Source of the DNA: Methyloferula stellata AR4
GTDB taxonomy: Bacteria > Pseudomonadota > Alphaproteobacteria > Rhizobiales > Beijerinckiaceae
NCBI RefSeq assembly: GCF_000385335.1
Contig: NZ_ARWA01000001.1
Coordinates: 512,081 to 576,080, forward strand
Length of the DNA stretch: 64,000 nt
Reading direction: 5' to 3'
In this document: positions 27,513-37,322 of the stretch, piece by piece
Numbering within the stretch: position 1 is the stretch's first letter
Layout of the letters: each line of letters opens with the position of its first letter
Position numbers and translations under genes: made by a program
Notes under the pieces: model-generated
Databases searched by the model: none
What the model was told of the DNA's origin: nothing
What the model saw: only the letters and a program-made list of their open reading frames with translations

Positions 27513-29777
27513 TTAGGGCTCGCGGATCAAGATCACAGTGGCGAGCGGCGGCAGCGTCACAGAAATTGAAAAAGCCTCGCCATGGCTGGGCCGGGCTTCT
27601 GCATATAGTCCACCGAGATTGCCCATATTGCTGCCTCCGTAAAGGGCAGCATCAGTGTTCACGGCTTCGCGATAGAAACCTTCTAATGGAACCCCGATCC
27701 GGTAATTCTCACGCGGCACAGGTGTGAAATTGGAGATCGCTATCGCGACCGTGTCCGGCGTTTCGCCGAAACGCGCGAATGCAAAGACGCTATTGTTCCG
27801 ATCGTCGCCGACGATCCAACGAAACCCGCTCGCCTCGCAATCGCGCTCGTAAAGCGCCGGCGTGGTACGATAAAGCACATTGAGATCGCGCACCAAAATC
27901 TGCACGCCGCGATGATTCGGCTCGTCAAGCAAATGCCAATCGAGCGCGGTGTCATGGTTCCATTCGCGCATTTGGGCGAACTCGCCGCCCATGAAGAGCA
28001 GCTTCTTGCCGGGATGCGCCCACATGAAGCCGAAATAGGCCCGCAGATTGGCAAAACGCTGCCATGTGTCACCCGGCATTTTAGCTAAAAGCGAGCCTTT
28101 GCCGTGGACGACTTCATCATGGCTCAGAGGCAGGATGAAATTCTCGCTGAAGGCATAGAGCAGCCCGAAAGTCATATCGTGATGGTGATAGCTGCGGTGG
28201 ATCGGATCATCCGACATGAACCGCAACGTGTCGTGCATCCAGCCCATGTTCCATTTGAAGCCGAACCCGAGACCACCGGCATAGGTCGGCCGCGAGACGC
28301 CCGGCCAGGCGGTCGATTCTTCCGCGATGGTCACGACGCCGGGCGCCGCCTGATAGGCGATCTCGTTCATGTGCCGCAGGAAATCGATGGCTTCGAGATT
28401 CTCGTTGCCGCCAAAGCGGTTGGGAATCCATTCGCCGGCGCGGCGCGAATAATCGAGATAGAGCATGGAGGCGACGGCGTCGACGCGCAGCCCGTCGAGA
28501 TGATATTGCTCCAGCCAGAACCGCGCATTGGTGACGAGAAAAGCCGCGACCTCCTCGCGCCCATAATTATAAATATAGGTGCCCCAATCCTGATGAAAGC
28601 CTTGCCGCGGATCGGCATGCTCGTAGAGATGGGTCCCGTCGAAGAGGCTTAGCCCGTGCGCGTCATTGGGGAAATGCCCCGGCACCCAATCGAGGATGAT
28701 TCCGAGACCGGCTTTATGTGCGGCTTCGACGAAAGAGGCGAAATCCTCAGGGGTCCCGAACCGGCTCGTCGGCGCAAAAAGCGAGACGGGCTGGTAGCCC
28801 CAAGATCCGTCGAAGGGAAATTCGGTAATCGGCAAGAGTTCGATATGGGTGAAACCGAGATCGCGGACATAAGGCACGAGCTGTTCGGCAAGTTCGCGAT
28901 AGGAGAGCGAGCGATAATTGTCTTCGGGCACGCGCGTCCATGATCCAAGGTGGCATTCATAGATCGCGACCGGCTTTTTGCGGAGGTCGCCGGTGCCACG
29001 CGCGATGATCCACTCGTCATCATGCCAATCGAAGGCCGGCAGGCCATGCGTCACAGAGGCGGTCGAGGGCGGACATTCCGTTGAAAAAGCGACAGGATCG
29101 GCTTTCAGCGGCAGGCGCTCGCCCGACGGTCCCTTGATCTCGAATTTATAATGCTCGCGCTTTTCAAGGCCCGGCACGAAAAGCTCCCAGAGGCCGCCCG
29201 CGTGATGCAGCCGCATCGGATGACACCGCCCGTCCCAGCCGTTGAAATCGCCGACGACGCTGACATTATGCGCATTGGGTGCCCAGACGGTGAAGCGCAC
29301 GCCCTTGCAGCCGCCGTGCGTCATGCAATGCGCGCCGAGGACGCGATAAAAGGCGTCGCTAATACGATCCCTGATGGCCGAGAGATCCGAACCGGCAAGC
29401 GCCGAGCCGAAGGCATAGGGATCCTCAGCCAGCCTTTCGCCGGCTTTATCCTTGATGCGCAGTCGATAATGCGGCCGGTTTTGGCAGGAAAAACGGGCGA
29501 TGAAAAAGCCGCCCGGATGGCGCTTTTCGAAGGGCGCGAGAACAGCCCCGTTCGATACCGCGAGCGCCTCGGCGCTTTCGGCCCCAGGCAGCATGACGCG
29601 GATTTCCCATAGGCCCGGTGCAACCTCGTGCGGCCCAAGGACGGCAAAAGGGTCGCCATGCGAGGCCGAAACGATCGCTTCGATGGCGCCCTTATCGAGC
29701 TCCGCGACCGCCTGACCGCGGGTGGCAGGCTCAGCGGAATTCTTTTCAAGCTTCGCCAATCCGCCCGTCTTGCTCAT
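27513..29777 (-). CDS. glgB: 1,4-alpha-glucan branching enzyme
   Basis: The 754-residue GH13 enzyme has a short N-terminal beta module (PFAVLGPHEVAPG), a CBM48 domain (FTVWAPNAHNVSVVGDFNGW), and a catalytic barrel with nucleophile Asp in GLRVDAVASMLY (about residue 432), acid/base Glu in TIAEESTAWP and LPLSHDEVVHG. It makes alpha-1,6 branches, using linear chains made by GlgE or a glycogen synthase. It is the last gene of the leftward otsA operon; its ATG overlaps the stop of treS::mak (ATGA). Confidence 0.96.
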   Translation of the reverse strand: MSKTGGLAKLEKNSAEPATRGQAVAELDKGAIEAIVSASHGDPFAVLGPHEVAPGLWEIRVMLPGAESAEALAVSNGAVLAPFEKRHPGGFFIARFSCQNRPHYRLRIKDKAGERLAEDPYAFGSALAGSDLSAIRDRISDAFYRVLGAHCMTHGGCKGVRFTVWAPNAHNVSVVGDFNGWDGRCHPMRLHHAGGLWELFVPGLEKREHYKFEIKGPSGERLPLKADPVAFSTECPPSTASVTHGLPAFDWHDDEWIIARGTGDLRKKPVAIYECHLGSWTRVPEDNYRSLSYRELAEQLVPYVRDLGFTHIELLPITEFPFDGSWGYQPVSLFAPTSRFGTPEDFASFVEAAHKAGLGIILDWVPGHFPNDAHGLSLFDGTHLYEHADPRQGFHQDWGTYIYNYGREEVAAFLVTNARFWLEQYHLDGLRVDAVASMLYLDYSRRAGEWIPNRFGGNENLEAIDFLRHMNEIAYQAAPGVVTIAEESTAWPGVSRPTYAGGLGFGFKWNMGWMHDTLRFMSDDPIHRSYHHHDMTFGLLYAFSENFILPLSHDEVVHGKGSLLAKMPGDTWQRFANLRAYFGFMWAHPGKKLLFMGGEFAQMREWNHDTALDWHLLDEPNHRGVQILVRDLNVLYRTTPALYERDCEASGFRWIVGDDRNNSVFAFARFGETPDTVAIAISNFTPVPRENYRIGVPLEGFYREAVNTDAALYGGSNMGNLGGLYAEARPSHGEAFSISVTLPPLATVILIREP

Positions 29778-32700
29778 ACGATCTCCCGTGCCAAATCGAG
29801 GATTGCGAGAACCCCTTCAATGGGAATGTCGATCCAGTCGGGCCGGTTGCTTGCTTCGTAATTTATTTCGTAAAGCGCCTTCGACAGGATGAAAAACAGC
29901 AGAAGACGCTGGCGTGTCGGCTGATCTTCGATCCAGATCGGGCTGCCGCGCGCCGCTTCCATATAGGTTTCGACGAAAATATGTGAAAATTGCACCAGCT
30001 TGTCGTGCAGTTCAGTGGCCGATGTGTCCGGCAGACGTTGCGACAAGTCGCGCCTCGCCGTCGCCACAGCGTAAGCGAAGGAGCGCAGCATGCTTGCGAC
30101 ATCGCGCAAGGGCGAACTCTTGGCCAGCCGCTGCGCCAGCGACCGCGACGGTTCGCCTTCGAAATCGATGATGATCACGTCATCCTTGACGACAAGCACC
30201 TGGCCGAGGTGATAATCGCCATGGATTCTCGTCTTGACGGCGCCAATCGGTTCGATGGACAGCGACTCGATCAAAGCGAAACATTCTTTGCGTCTGCCCA
30301 ATAGCCGGTCAGCCAGCAGATGAGCCGTCTCGTTGGCGCGCTCGCCCAGCCGGGTCAGATGCCCGAAGGCGCGCTCCGCCATCGCCCGCGCATCGTCGGC
30401 CGCCTCCAAAAGATCCGCATGGGTCAAAGGCTCCACGGCAAAAGCCTTGTCGTCGGTCGGCGTCGCAAGCGCTTTATGCAGCTCGGCGGTGCGCAGACCA
30501 AGCCTTTGCATATGCGGCACATAAGAGGAAAAGCTGTCTGGAACCACGGCCTCGGCCTCCGCCGGGGCAAGCGTCAAATCTTCCAGAAGGCGCTTCAAGG
30601 CATCAAGCGTCCATCGCCAGGCATCGCCCTGGCCGCGCACGAAACCCTGCAGCACGCCGAGCGCCGTGTGATGGCCTTCGGCATCGACATATTCGATCGT
30701 GCCGTAGAGGGGCGGCGTATTGGTAAAGCCCGCGACCTCGGTCAGAAAACGTCCGATATCGATTTCCGGATTCTCCCCCTCCTGCAAGCGCCGGTAGATC
30801 TTGAGTGCGAAGCGGCTGCCAAGATTGAGCGAGGAATTGCTCTGCTCGACGCCCATGCGCTGGACGTCCGCGACCGAAATCAGTTCCTCTTCCGGAAACG
30901 AGGGCGAGGGCGAAAAGACGATCCGGCCGCCCGCATTGGTTTTCAAGACGGTCCCATCTCGGATAGCGCCCAGCATGGCGACGCCGAAGGCCGGACTGGC
31001 GTCGGCATCATAGAGAATGCCCGTCCGCGCGCCCCGCCTCAGCAGTGAGATGGCATAGGCGAGCTTATTTTCATTGTCGCCGTCTTCCTCGGCGGCCAAG
31101 GGCGTGAAATAGGTCTGCCGCCCGTCGCGAGCGAGATCGATGTCGAGAAGCGGCAAGACGAACCTGCCTTCCATGCCATCGCGCAGGACGGTGAAATCCC
31201 GTACCTTGACCTCTTTGATCTGGGCGCCTTTCGCCGCATACCAGCGCCGCGCCTCCAGGAATGCCGGCGCGATCGTGGACTCGAAAGCAACCAACTCGCG
31301 GCCGGAGAACAGGCTTTCGAGTTTTTCGGTCAAAACCAGTGTGAATAATTCGGGCGACGGTGTGGGCCCGTAGCGAATAGGCTCCGTGGTCGCCGGTTCG
31401 AGGTTGAACCAGTAGAACGCATAGGCCGGCAAAGTGAGCAGATAAGGCAATGTGCCGATCGGAGGGAAGACGCTGCCCGCCGTCAGTTCGACCGGCGTAG
31501 CGCCTTTGAATTCGGAGAGATTGACCTCGACCGCTTGCGGCGCGCGCGAAATATTGACCACGCAGAGAATGCGTTCATCCTCGAATTCGCGCAAATAGGT
31601 CAGCACTTTGCGGTTGGCGGGATAGAGAAACCGCAAGGTCCCGCGCCCGAAGGCGCGATAGTTGCGCCTAACCGCGATCATGCGCCGCGTCCAGTTGATC
31701 AGGCTCGACGTGCTCGCCAATTGCGCTTCGACATTGATCGCGCTGAAACCATAGATCGGGTCCTGGATCGCCGGCAGAAACAGCCTGGCGGGGTCGGCCC
31801 GGCTGAACCCGCCATTGCGGTCGACGGACCATTGCATCGGCGTGCGCACGCCGTCGCGGTCGCCGAGATAGATATTGTCGCCCATGCCGATCTCGTCGCC
31901 ATAATAAAGGACCGGTGTGCCCGGCATGGAAAAGAGCAGCGAATTCAAAAGCTCGATCTTGCGGCGGTCTTTCTGCAACAGCGGCGATAGGCGGCGGCGG
32001 ATACCGAGATTGATGCGGGCGCGCTGATCGGCGGCATAAGAGGTCCAAAGATAGTCGCGCTCTTTGTCGGTCACCATTTCGAGGGTCATCTCGTCATGGT
32101 TGCGCAGAAAGATCGCCCATTGCGCGCCTTCGGGAATATCGGGCGTCTGCCGCATGATATCGGTGATCGGGTGCCTGTCCTCTTGTGCCAGCGCCATATA
32201 AATGCGCGGCATCAATGGAAAATGAAACGCCATGTGGCATTCGTCGCCATCGCCGAAATAGCGCGCCGCATCCTCCGGCCATTGATTGGCCTCACCGAGC
32301 AGCATGCGATCCGGATAGCTGGCATCGACGGCGGCCCGGAGCTTCTTGATGACCGCATGGGTCTCGAAAAGATTTTCGCAACTCGTACCTTCCCGCTCGA
32401 TCAGATAGGGAATGGCGTCAAGCCGCAACCCATCGACGCCCATGTCGAGCCAATAGCGCATCACATCGAGGACGGCCTCGATGACGCGCGGATTGTCGAA
32501 GTTGAGATCCGGCTGGTGGCTATAGAAGCGGTGCCAGAAATAGGCATTGGCCTCTTCGTCCCAGGTCCAGTTCGATTTCTCCGTGTCGAGAAAGATGATG
32601 CGCGTGTCGGTGTAACGCTCATCCGTATCCGACCAGACATAGAAATTGCGGAAGGCGGATCCGGCCTTGGCCTTGCGGGCGCGCTGAAACCACGGATGCT

Positions 32701-33031
32701 GATCCGACGTATGGTTGATGACGAGCTCGATGATGACGCGAAGCCCGCGCTCATGCGCCTCGCGCACGAAATGTTTGAAGTCGCGGATCGTGCCATAGGA
32801 AGGATTGATCCCGCGATAATCCGAAATATCGTAGCCGTCGTCGCGCAGGGGCGAGGGATAAAACGGCATCAGCCAGAGCGCGGTTGCGCCGAGATCCTTG
32901 ATGTAATCGAGCTTCTGCGTCAGGCCGATGAAGTCGCCTATGCCGTCATTGTCCGAATCGAAAAAGGATTTGACGTGCAATTGATAGATGATCGCATCGC
33001 GATACCATTGTACATCGTCGCGATCGATCAT
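29774..33031 (-). CDS. treS-mak: Trehalose synthase / maltokinase fusion
   Basis: The 1085-residue protein joins two enzymes. Residues 1 to about 550 are TreS (GH13): WYRDAIIYQLHVKSFFDSD, nucleophile Asp in DGLRLDAIPYL (about 200) and LRNHDEMTLEMV. Residues about 560-1085 are maltokinase (Mak/Pep2) with the kinase motif HGDYHLGQVLV (about 930) and IIDFEGEPSR. TreS interconverts trehalose and maltose and Mak phosphorylates maltose with ATP, so the fusion turns trehalose into alpha-maltose-1-phosphate, the GlgE donor. ATG 33031 overlaps the stop of the preceding gene (ATGA). TreS-Mak fusions are known in several bacteria. Confidence 0.95.
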   Translation of the reverse strand: MIDRDDVQWYRDAIIYQLHVKSFFDSDNDGIGDFIGLTQKLDYIKDLGATALWLMPFYPSPLRDDGYDISDYRGINPSYGTIRDFKHFVREAHERGLRVIIELVINHTSDQHPWFQRARKAKAGSAFRNFYVWSDTDERYTDTRIIFLDTEKSNWTWDEEANAYFWHRFYSHQPDLNFDNPRVIEAVLDVMRYWLDMGVDGLRLDAIPYLIEREGTSCENLFETHAVIKKLRAAVDASYPDRMLLGEANQWPEDAARYFGDGDECHMAFHFPLMPRIYMALAQEDRHPITDIMRQTPDIPEGAQWAIFLRNHDEMTLEMVTDKERDYLWTSYAADQRARINLGIRRRLSPLLQKDRRKIELLNSLLFSMPGTPVLYYGDEIGMGDNIYLGDRDGVRTPMQWSVDRNGGFSRADPARLFLPAIQDPIYGFSAINVEAQLASTSSLINWTRRMIAVRRNYRAFGRGTLRFLYPANRKVLTYLREFEDERILCVVNISRAPQAVEVNLSEFKGATPVELTAGSVFPPIGTLPYLLTLPAYAFYWFNLEPATTEPIRYGPTPSPELFTLVLTEKLESLFSGRELVAFESTIAPAFLEARRWYAAKGAQIKEVKVRDFTVLRDGMEGRFVLPLLDIDLARDGRQTYFTPLAAEEDGDNENKLAYAISLLRRGARTGILYDADASPAFGVAMLGAIRDGTVLKTNAGGRIVFSPSPSFPEEELISVADVQRMGVEQSNSSLNLGSRFALKIYRRLQEGENPEIDIGRFLTEVAGFTNTPPLYGTIEYVDAEGHHTALGVLQGFVRGQGDAWRWTLDALKRLLEDLTLAPAEAEAVVPDSFSSYVPHMQRLGLRTAELHKALATPTDDKAFAVEPLTHADLLEAADDARAMAERAFGHLTRLGERANETAHLLADRLLGRRKECFALIESLSIEPIGAVKTRIHGDYHLGQVLVVKDDVIIIDFEGEPSRSLAQRLAKSSPLRDVASMLRSFAYAVATARRDLSQRLPDTSATELHDKLVQFSHIFVETYMEAARGSPIWIEDQPTRQRLLLFFILSKALYEINYEASNRPDWIDIPIEGVLAILDLAREIV

Positions 33032-36000
33032 GGCGCAACTCTCGGCGGTATGATGCGCCAGATGACGGCCGAGCGTTCGGCCGGATCGAGCGCGATTTGA
33101 TGGGTCTTGCCATAGAGCGTGAACCGGCCGCCGTTCAGAAGGTCCTCCGCCTCGATCGAGGCTTGATCCGGCAGGCCGAATTCCCAAAGCGGCACTTCAT
33201 AGGTGCAATCCTGGCGATAATGCGGGTCGAGATTGACGATCACCATCACGCAATTCGATTTATCCGGTGAAAATCGCGCGTAGGCGACGATCGCATCGTT
33301 CCAGGCATTGAGAAACAGGCACTGGCGGAAATCGTGCAGCGCCGGATTTTCGCGGCGGATGCGATTGAGCGCGGATATATGCGCCTTGATGTTGCCGGGA
33401 CGGTCATAATCCCAAGGCTTGATCTCGTATTTTTCCGAGTCCGCATATTCTTCCTTGCCGGGCAAGGCGCGGGCCTCGCAAAACTCGAAGCCGCTATAAA
33501 GTCCCCAATTGCTCGACAGGGTCGCAGCGAGAGTCGCGCGCACGATGAAACCCGCGCGGCCGCTCGTCTGCAGATAGATGGGATTGATATCCGGCGTATT
33601 CACGAAGAAATTCGGCCGGTAATAATCCGCCATCTCGCCCGCGAGTTCTTGCATATAGGCCATGATCTCAGGCTTGGTATTGCGCCACGTGAAATAGGTA
33701 TAGGACTGCTGGAAGCCGATTTTCGCGAGGCTCTTCATCATTTTGGGCCGTGTGAAGGCTTCTGCCAAAAATATGACATCCGGGTCTTCTCGATTGACCT
33801 CCGCAATCAGCCATTCCCAGAAGGGCAAAGGCTTCGTATGCGGATTATCCACCCGGAAAATCCGCACGCCTTCACGCACCCAGAACGTGACGATATCCTT
33901 CAAGGCCTCCCACAGCGCCGGCAGGCCTGCGCCGTAGAAATCGACATTGACGATATCTTCGTATTTTTTGGGCGGATTTTCGGCATATTGAATCGTGCCG
34001 TCGGGGCGCCAGGCGAACCATTCTGGATGCTGCCTGATCCACGGATGATCGGGCGAACATTGAACCGCGAAATCGAGCGCGATTTCCATGTCATAGTCCC
34101 GCGCGGCCCGCACGAGCGCGCGAAAATCCTCGATCCCGCCGAGCTGCGGATGGATAGCATCATGGCCGCCTAATTCATTGCCTATCGCATAGACGCTGCC
34201 AGGGTCGCTTTTGCCGGCGGTAAGCGCATTGTTGCGGCCCTTGCGGTTCGTCTTGCCGACCGGATGAATGGGCGGCAGATAGAGCACGTCGAAGCCGAGC
34301 TCGTGAACATAAGGCAGATGCGCGATCACGTCGCGAAACGTACCGTGGCGATTGACATCGTCGGTGACGGAGCGCGGAAAGAGTTCGTACCAGGCCGAGA
34401 AATTCGCCTTGCGACGATCGACCTCGACGGCAATCTCGTGGCCATAGACCGAAACGTTTCTGCGCGGACCGATCTTCGCCATCAGCAGGCGCGTCTCATC
34501 CGTGGAGAAAAGATCGATGCGGGCCGGATCAGCCGCTCCGGCTTTGGCAAGCAGCGCTTGCAATCTATCCTTGGTTTGCGGATCGCGGGTTTGCGCATCG
34601 CGGTTGTCCGCCTCGGGCGTGTCGAGCAAAGCCAGAATCTCCGCGGCTTCCACATCGACGGCGATCCCGGCGGCACGTTTCTTCTCCATCGCGTCGAGCA
34701 GCGTCGCGACGGGATCGCGCCAAGCCTCGATCGTGAAGCGATGTTCGGCCATAGCCTGAACCGTGAACGTCCCGCCCCAGCGGTCATTGTCGATAAAACG
34801 CATCGGCGCGCGCTGCCAGGACGCCTCATCCACCGTGCGCCACAAAATATCGGCGGCGATCTTTTCATGCCCATCGGTGAAAATATCGGCGGAGACTTCG
34901 ACAAGGTCGCCGACGACGCGTTTGATTTTGTGACGGCCGCAGTCAAGCTCCGGCGTGACGGCCTCGACGACAACGCGACCTTCGGCATCGGGCACGGGCC
35001 GCATCGCGTCGGGCGAAGACTTGGTCTTCTTGCCCTTGTCTTTTTTGTCAGGCTTATCCTTGGCCTTTTTATCTTTGCTCATGACCCCTGCCGCAGTGTC
35101 GCCGAGAAATAAGGTTCGCAGAGCCAGGTTACCGCCTGATAAAACATTCTCGGCCTTTGGCTTCACCATTCGCGCGATTTTCTGCCGTTCCATCTTCAGA
35201 AGCGCAGCGATCCGGGCAAAAGGACCATCCTTTTGCATAATGCCTTCGATCGGATGCGATAATTTCCGCCGCCAATTGGGATGGCCAAGGTCGCGGCCCG
35301 GGAGATTGGCCTGATTCACCTCGGCCGAGACGTCTTCGCATTGCACGGCGACAAGGCAGCATTGCGTCCGGGCGAGATAGCGCATGGCCGCTTCAAAGGG
35401 CGGATCGGCCGGAACGGCGGGCGAGGGCAATAAATTTTCTTCACTCAAACTTTCGCAAAATTGTTCCAATTCATGCGCCCGCTGAGCCCGTTCACGCTCC
35501 GCCGTCGCCGGGTCGTAAAGACCGACGGACTGCCGGACACCGACATCGACGCCGTGCCACCAGCCGGCAAAAGTCGGCAGATCATGCGTCGAGAATGTCG
35601 CAATCGCGTCGCGCGGATAGGCGGAGGGCCGTTTGAACGCGCCGTCCGCCTCGCGTTCGAAAGGCATCACGCGATAGCTCAGAATGCCTGCCTGCATGAT
35701 CGCTTCGGAGAAATGCTCCGGGCTGGTGCCGAGGTCTTCTGCGATCACGAGCGATTTCGCACGATGGCTTTCAAGCCGCAGAACGGCAAGCATGGCCTCG
35801 AACGGATAATCCACATAAGTGCCAAGCCTTGCCGGCGCGCCGAGCGGGATCAGAAACAGCCGCTGCAATTGAAACGCATGATCGATCCGTATCGCGCCGG
35901 CATGACGCATATTGGCGGCAATCAAACTCCGGAAGGCGGCGAGGCCGTCCGCTTCGAGCATGAGCGGATTGAGCGGCGGCAAACCCCAATCCTGCCCCTG

Positions 36001-37266
36001 AGTGGCAAGCGGATCCGGCGGTGCGCCGACCGAAAGACTGGTCGCGAAACGTTCGGGCGAAGCCCAGACTTCCGAACCGCCGCGATCGACGCCGACGGCA
36101 AGATCGCGGTAAAGCCCGATCTCCATGCCGCTCGCCTTGGCAGCGGCCTGCGCGGCACCCAACTGCCGATCGGCCAGCCATTGCAGCCAAATGTGGAAGG
36201 CGATGTCGGAGGCTGCTTCGCTCCTGTATTGGCGCACGGTCGATGATTGGGCCTGACGATATTCTTCCGGCCATTCGCCGAGCCACATCAGGCCTTCATC
36301 GCGAAACCGGTGCGCGAGCGCTTCGAAAGTCGCATGAAGCTCCAAACCCTCGCCACCCTCGCGGCGGAAGCTTTCGAACTCCGGATTCGTGGTTTCTGAA
36401 AAGTCCCGCCACAGCCGGTTGAGCAACTGCCGCTTCAAGGCCCAGACGGAGGCATGATCGACCAGAGGTGTTTCGCGAATCTGTTCGAGGAGAAACGCAA
36501 CATCGGGCTCCTGAAGATAATGAGCCGCCGCGCTTTGCGCGAAACCCGGCACCTCGCGCGGATCGATGAAGATCGGATCGATGAACAGGCGCGACGACGG
36601 CGAATAGGGTGAAAACTTGGTGCGATCGGCGGAAAAAAGTGCATGCAACGGGCTGAGCCCAAGAAAGGACGCGCCATAGGTTCCGCTCGCCTCGGCAAGC
36701 GAGGCGATGGCCGTAAGATCGCCGATCCCGCAATCGCGCGCCGAGCGCAAACCATAGACTTGCGCGGCAAGCCCGAAGCCGCAGGCGCCTTCCATGAAAG
36801 CTTGCGGCAGATAGGCGCGCCGCGGCGCCGAGATCAAAAGCGCTTTGGCCTTCTGCCGCCCGGCTTCGACATGAAGGTCGTGGTAGCCGGCCGGGCAGCC
36901 CGGAAGCTCGAATGAGGCCGCGCCATCTTCGAACGCGATCGTCGCCAAACCTTCGCTCGTCTTTCCCGTTTCGAGCGTGACCCGCCAGGAGAGAATCGCA
37001 TCCGGCGGATTGACCACCGCGACGCGTGTTCTTTCACCGGCCTCGCACGGAATGACGCGTGCGATCAAAGCACTCCGGAATACTTCCAGACGCGCGATAG
37101 AGTCCTCGAGGTCGCTTTGGGTCTCGACGGCAAATCCCAATCCGGCAAGAACCGCTCTGACGCCTTCTTCGCCCGGATCGAAGCCGACGCCAAAGGCGTC
37201 CCTATAGGTCCGCGCCACGCCGGCCTGTTCCGCAAGCCGCCACAGAAGGTCTGTTTCGTTGGTCAC
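33028..37266 (-). CDS. malQ-glgE: 4-alpha-glucanotransferase / alpha-maltosyltransferase fusion (MalQ-GlgE)
   Basis: One uninterrupted frame of 1412 residues. Residues 1 to about 715 are a complete GH77 MalQ: KFSPYSPSSRLFIDP, nucleophile in IRIDHAFQL (about 460), acid/base in VIAEDLGTS and FSTHDLPT. A Lys-rich linker starting MSKDKKAKDK (residue 729) leads into a complete GH13_3 GlgE: PIHPVGKTNRKGRNN, nucleophile in FRVDNPHTKP (about 1140), acid/base in FLAEAFTRP. MalQ rearranges malto-oligosaccharides; GlgE adds maltosyl units from maltose-1-phosphate to alpha-glucan. The start is GTG 37266, just before the first conserved MalQ residues. The internal Met729 codon (35082) is preceded by AGGGG, but only 2 bases away, so separate GlgE initiation is possible yet weak. 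I know both enzymes as separate genes in most bacteria. Confidence 0.93.
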   Translation of the reverse strand: MTNETDLLWRLAEQAGVARTYRDAFGVGFDPGEEGVRAVLAGLGFAVETQSDLEDSIARLEVFRSALIARVIPCEAGERTRVAVVNPPDAILSWRVTLETGKTSEGLATIAFEDGAASFELPGCPAGYHDLHVEAGRQKAKALLISAPRRAYLPQAFMEGACGFGLAAQVYGLRSARDCGIGDLTAIASLAEASGTYGASFLGLSPLHALFSADRTKFSPYSPSSRLFIDPIFIDPREVPGFAQSAAAHYLQEPDVAFLLEQIRETPLVDHASVWALKRQLLNRLWRDFSETTNPEFESFRREGGEGLELHATFEALAHRFRDEGLMWLGEWPEEYRQAQSSTVRQYRSEAASDIAFHIWLQWLADRQLGAAQAAAKASGMEIGLYRDLAVGVDRGGSEVWASPERFATSLSVGAPPDPLATQGQDWGLPPLNPLMLEADGLAAFRSLIAANMRHAGAIRIDHAFQLQRLFLIPLGAPARLGTYVDYPFEAMLAVLRLESHRAKSLVIAEDLGTSPEHFSEAIMQAGILSYRVMPFEREADGAFKRPSAYPRDAIATFSTHDLPTFAGWWHGVDVGVRQSVGLYDPATAERERAQRAHELEQFCESLSEENLLPSPAVPADPPFEAAMRYLARTQCCLVAVQCEDVSAEVNQANLPGRDLGHPNWRRKLSHPIEGIMQKDGPFARIAALLKMERQKIARMVKPKAENVLSGGNLALRTLFLGDTAAGVMSKDKKAKDKPDKKDKGKKTKSSPDAMRPVPDAEGRVVVEAVTPELDCGRHKIKRVVGDLVEVSADIFTDGHEKIAADILWRTVDEASWQRAPMRFIDNDRWGGTFTVQAMAEHRFTIEAWRDPVATLLDAMEKKRAAGIAVDVEAAEILALLDTPEADNRDAQTRDPQTKDRLQALLAKAGAADPARIDLFSTDETRLLMAKIGPRRNVSVYGHEIAVEVDRRKANFSAWYELFPRSVTDDVNRHGTFRDVIAHLPYVHELGFDVLYLPPIHPVGKTNRKGRNNALTAGKSDPGSVYAIGNELGGHDAIHPQLGGIEDFRALVRAARDYDMEIALDFAVQCSPDHPWIRQHPEWFAWRPDGTIQYAENPPKKYEDIVNVDFYGAGLPALWEALKDIVTFWVREGVRIFRVDNPHTKPLPFWEWLIAEVNREDPDVIFLAEAFTRPKMMKSLAKIGFQQSYTYFTWRNTKPEIMAYMQELAGEMADYYRPNFFVNTPDINPIYLQTSGRAGFIVRATLAATLSSNWGLYSGFEFCEARALPGKEEYADSEKYEIKPWDYDRPGNIKAHISALNRIRRENPALHDFRQCLFLNAWNDAIVAYARFSPDKSNCVMVIVNLDPHYRQDCTYEVPLWEFGLPDQASIEAEDLLNGGRFTLYGKTHQIALDPAERSAVIWRIIPPRVAP

Positions 37267-37322
37267 GCACTGCTTTCGATCATTGTCGGGCGAAGCCCGG
37301 TTCGGGTGTTCCGGCCTGACGT

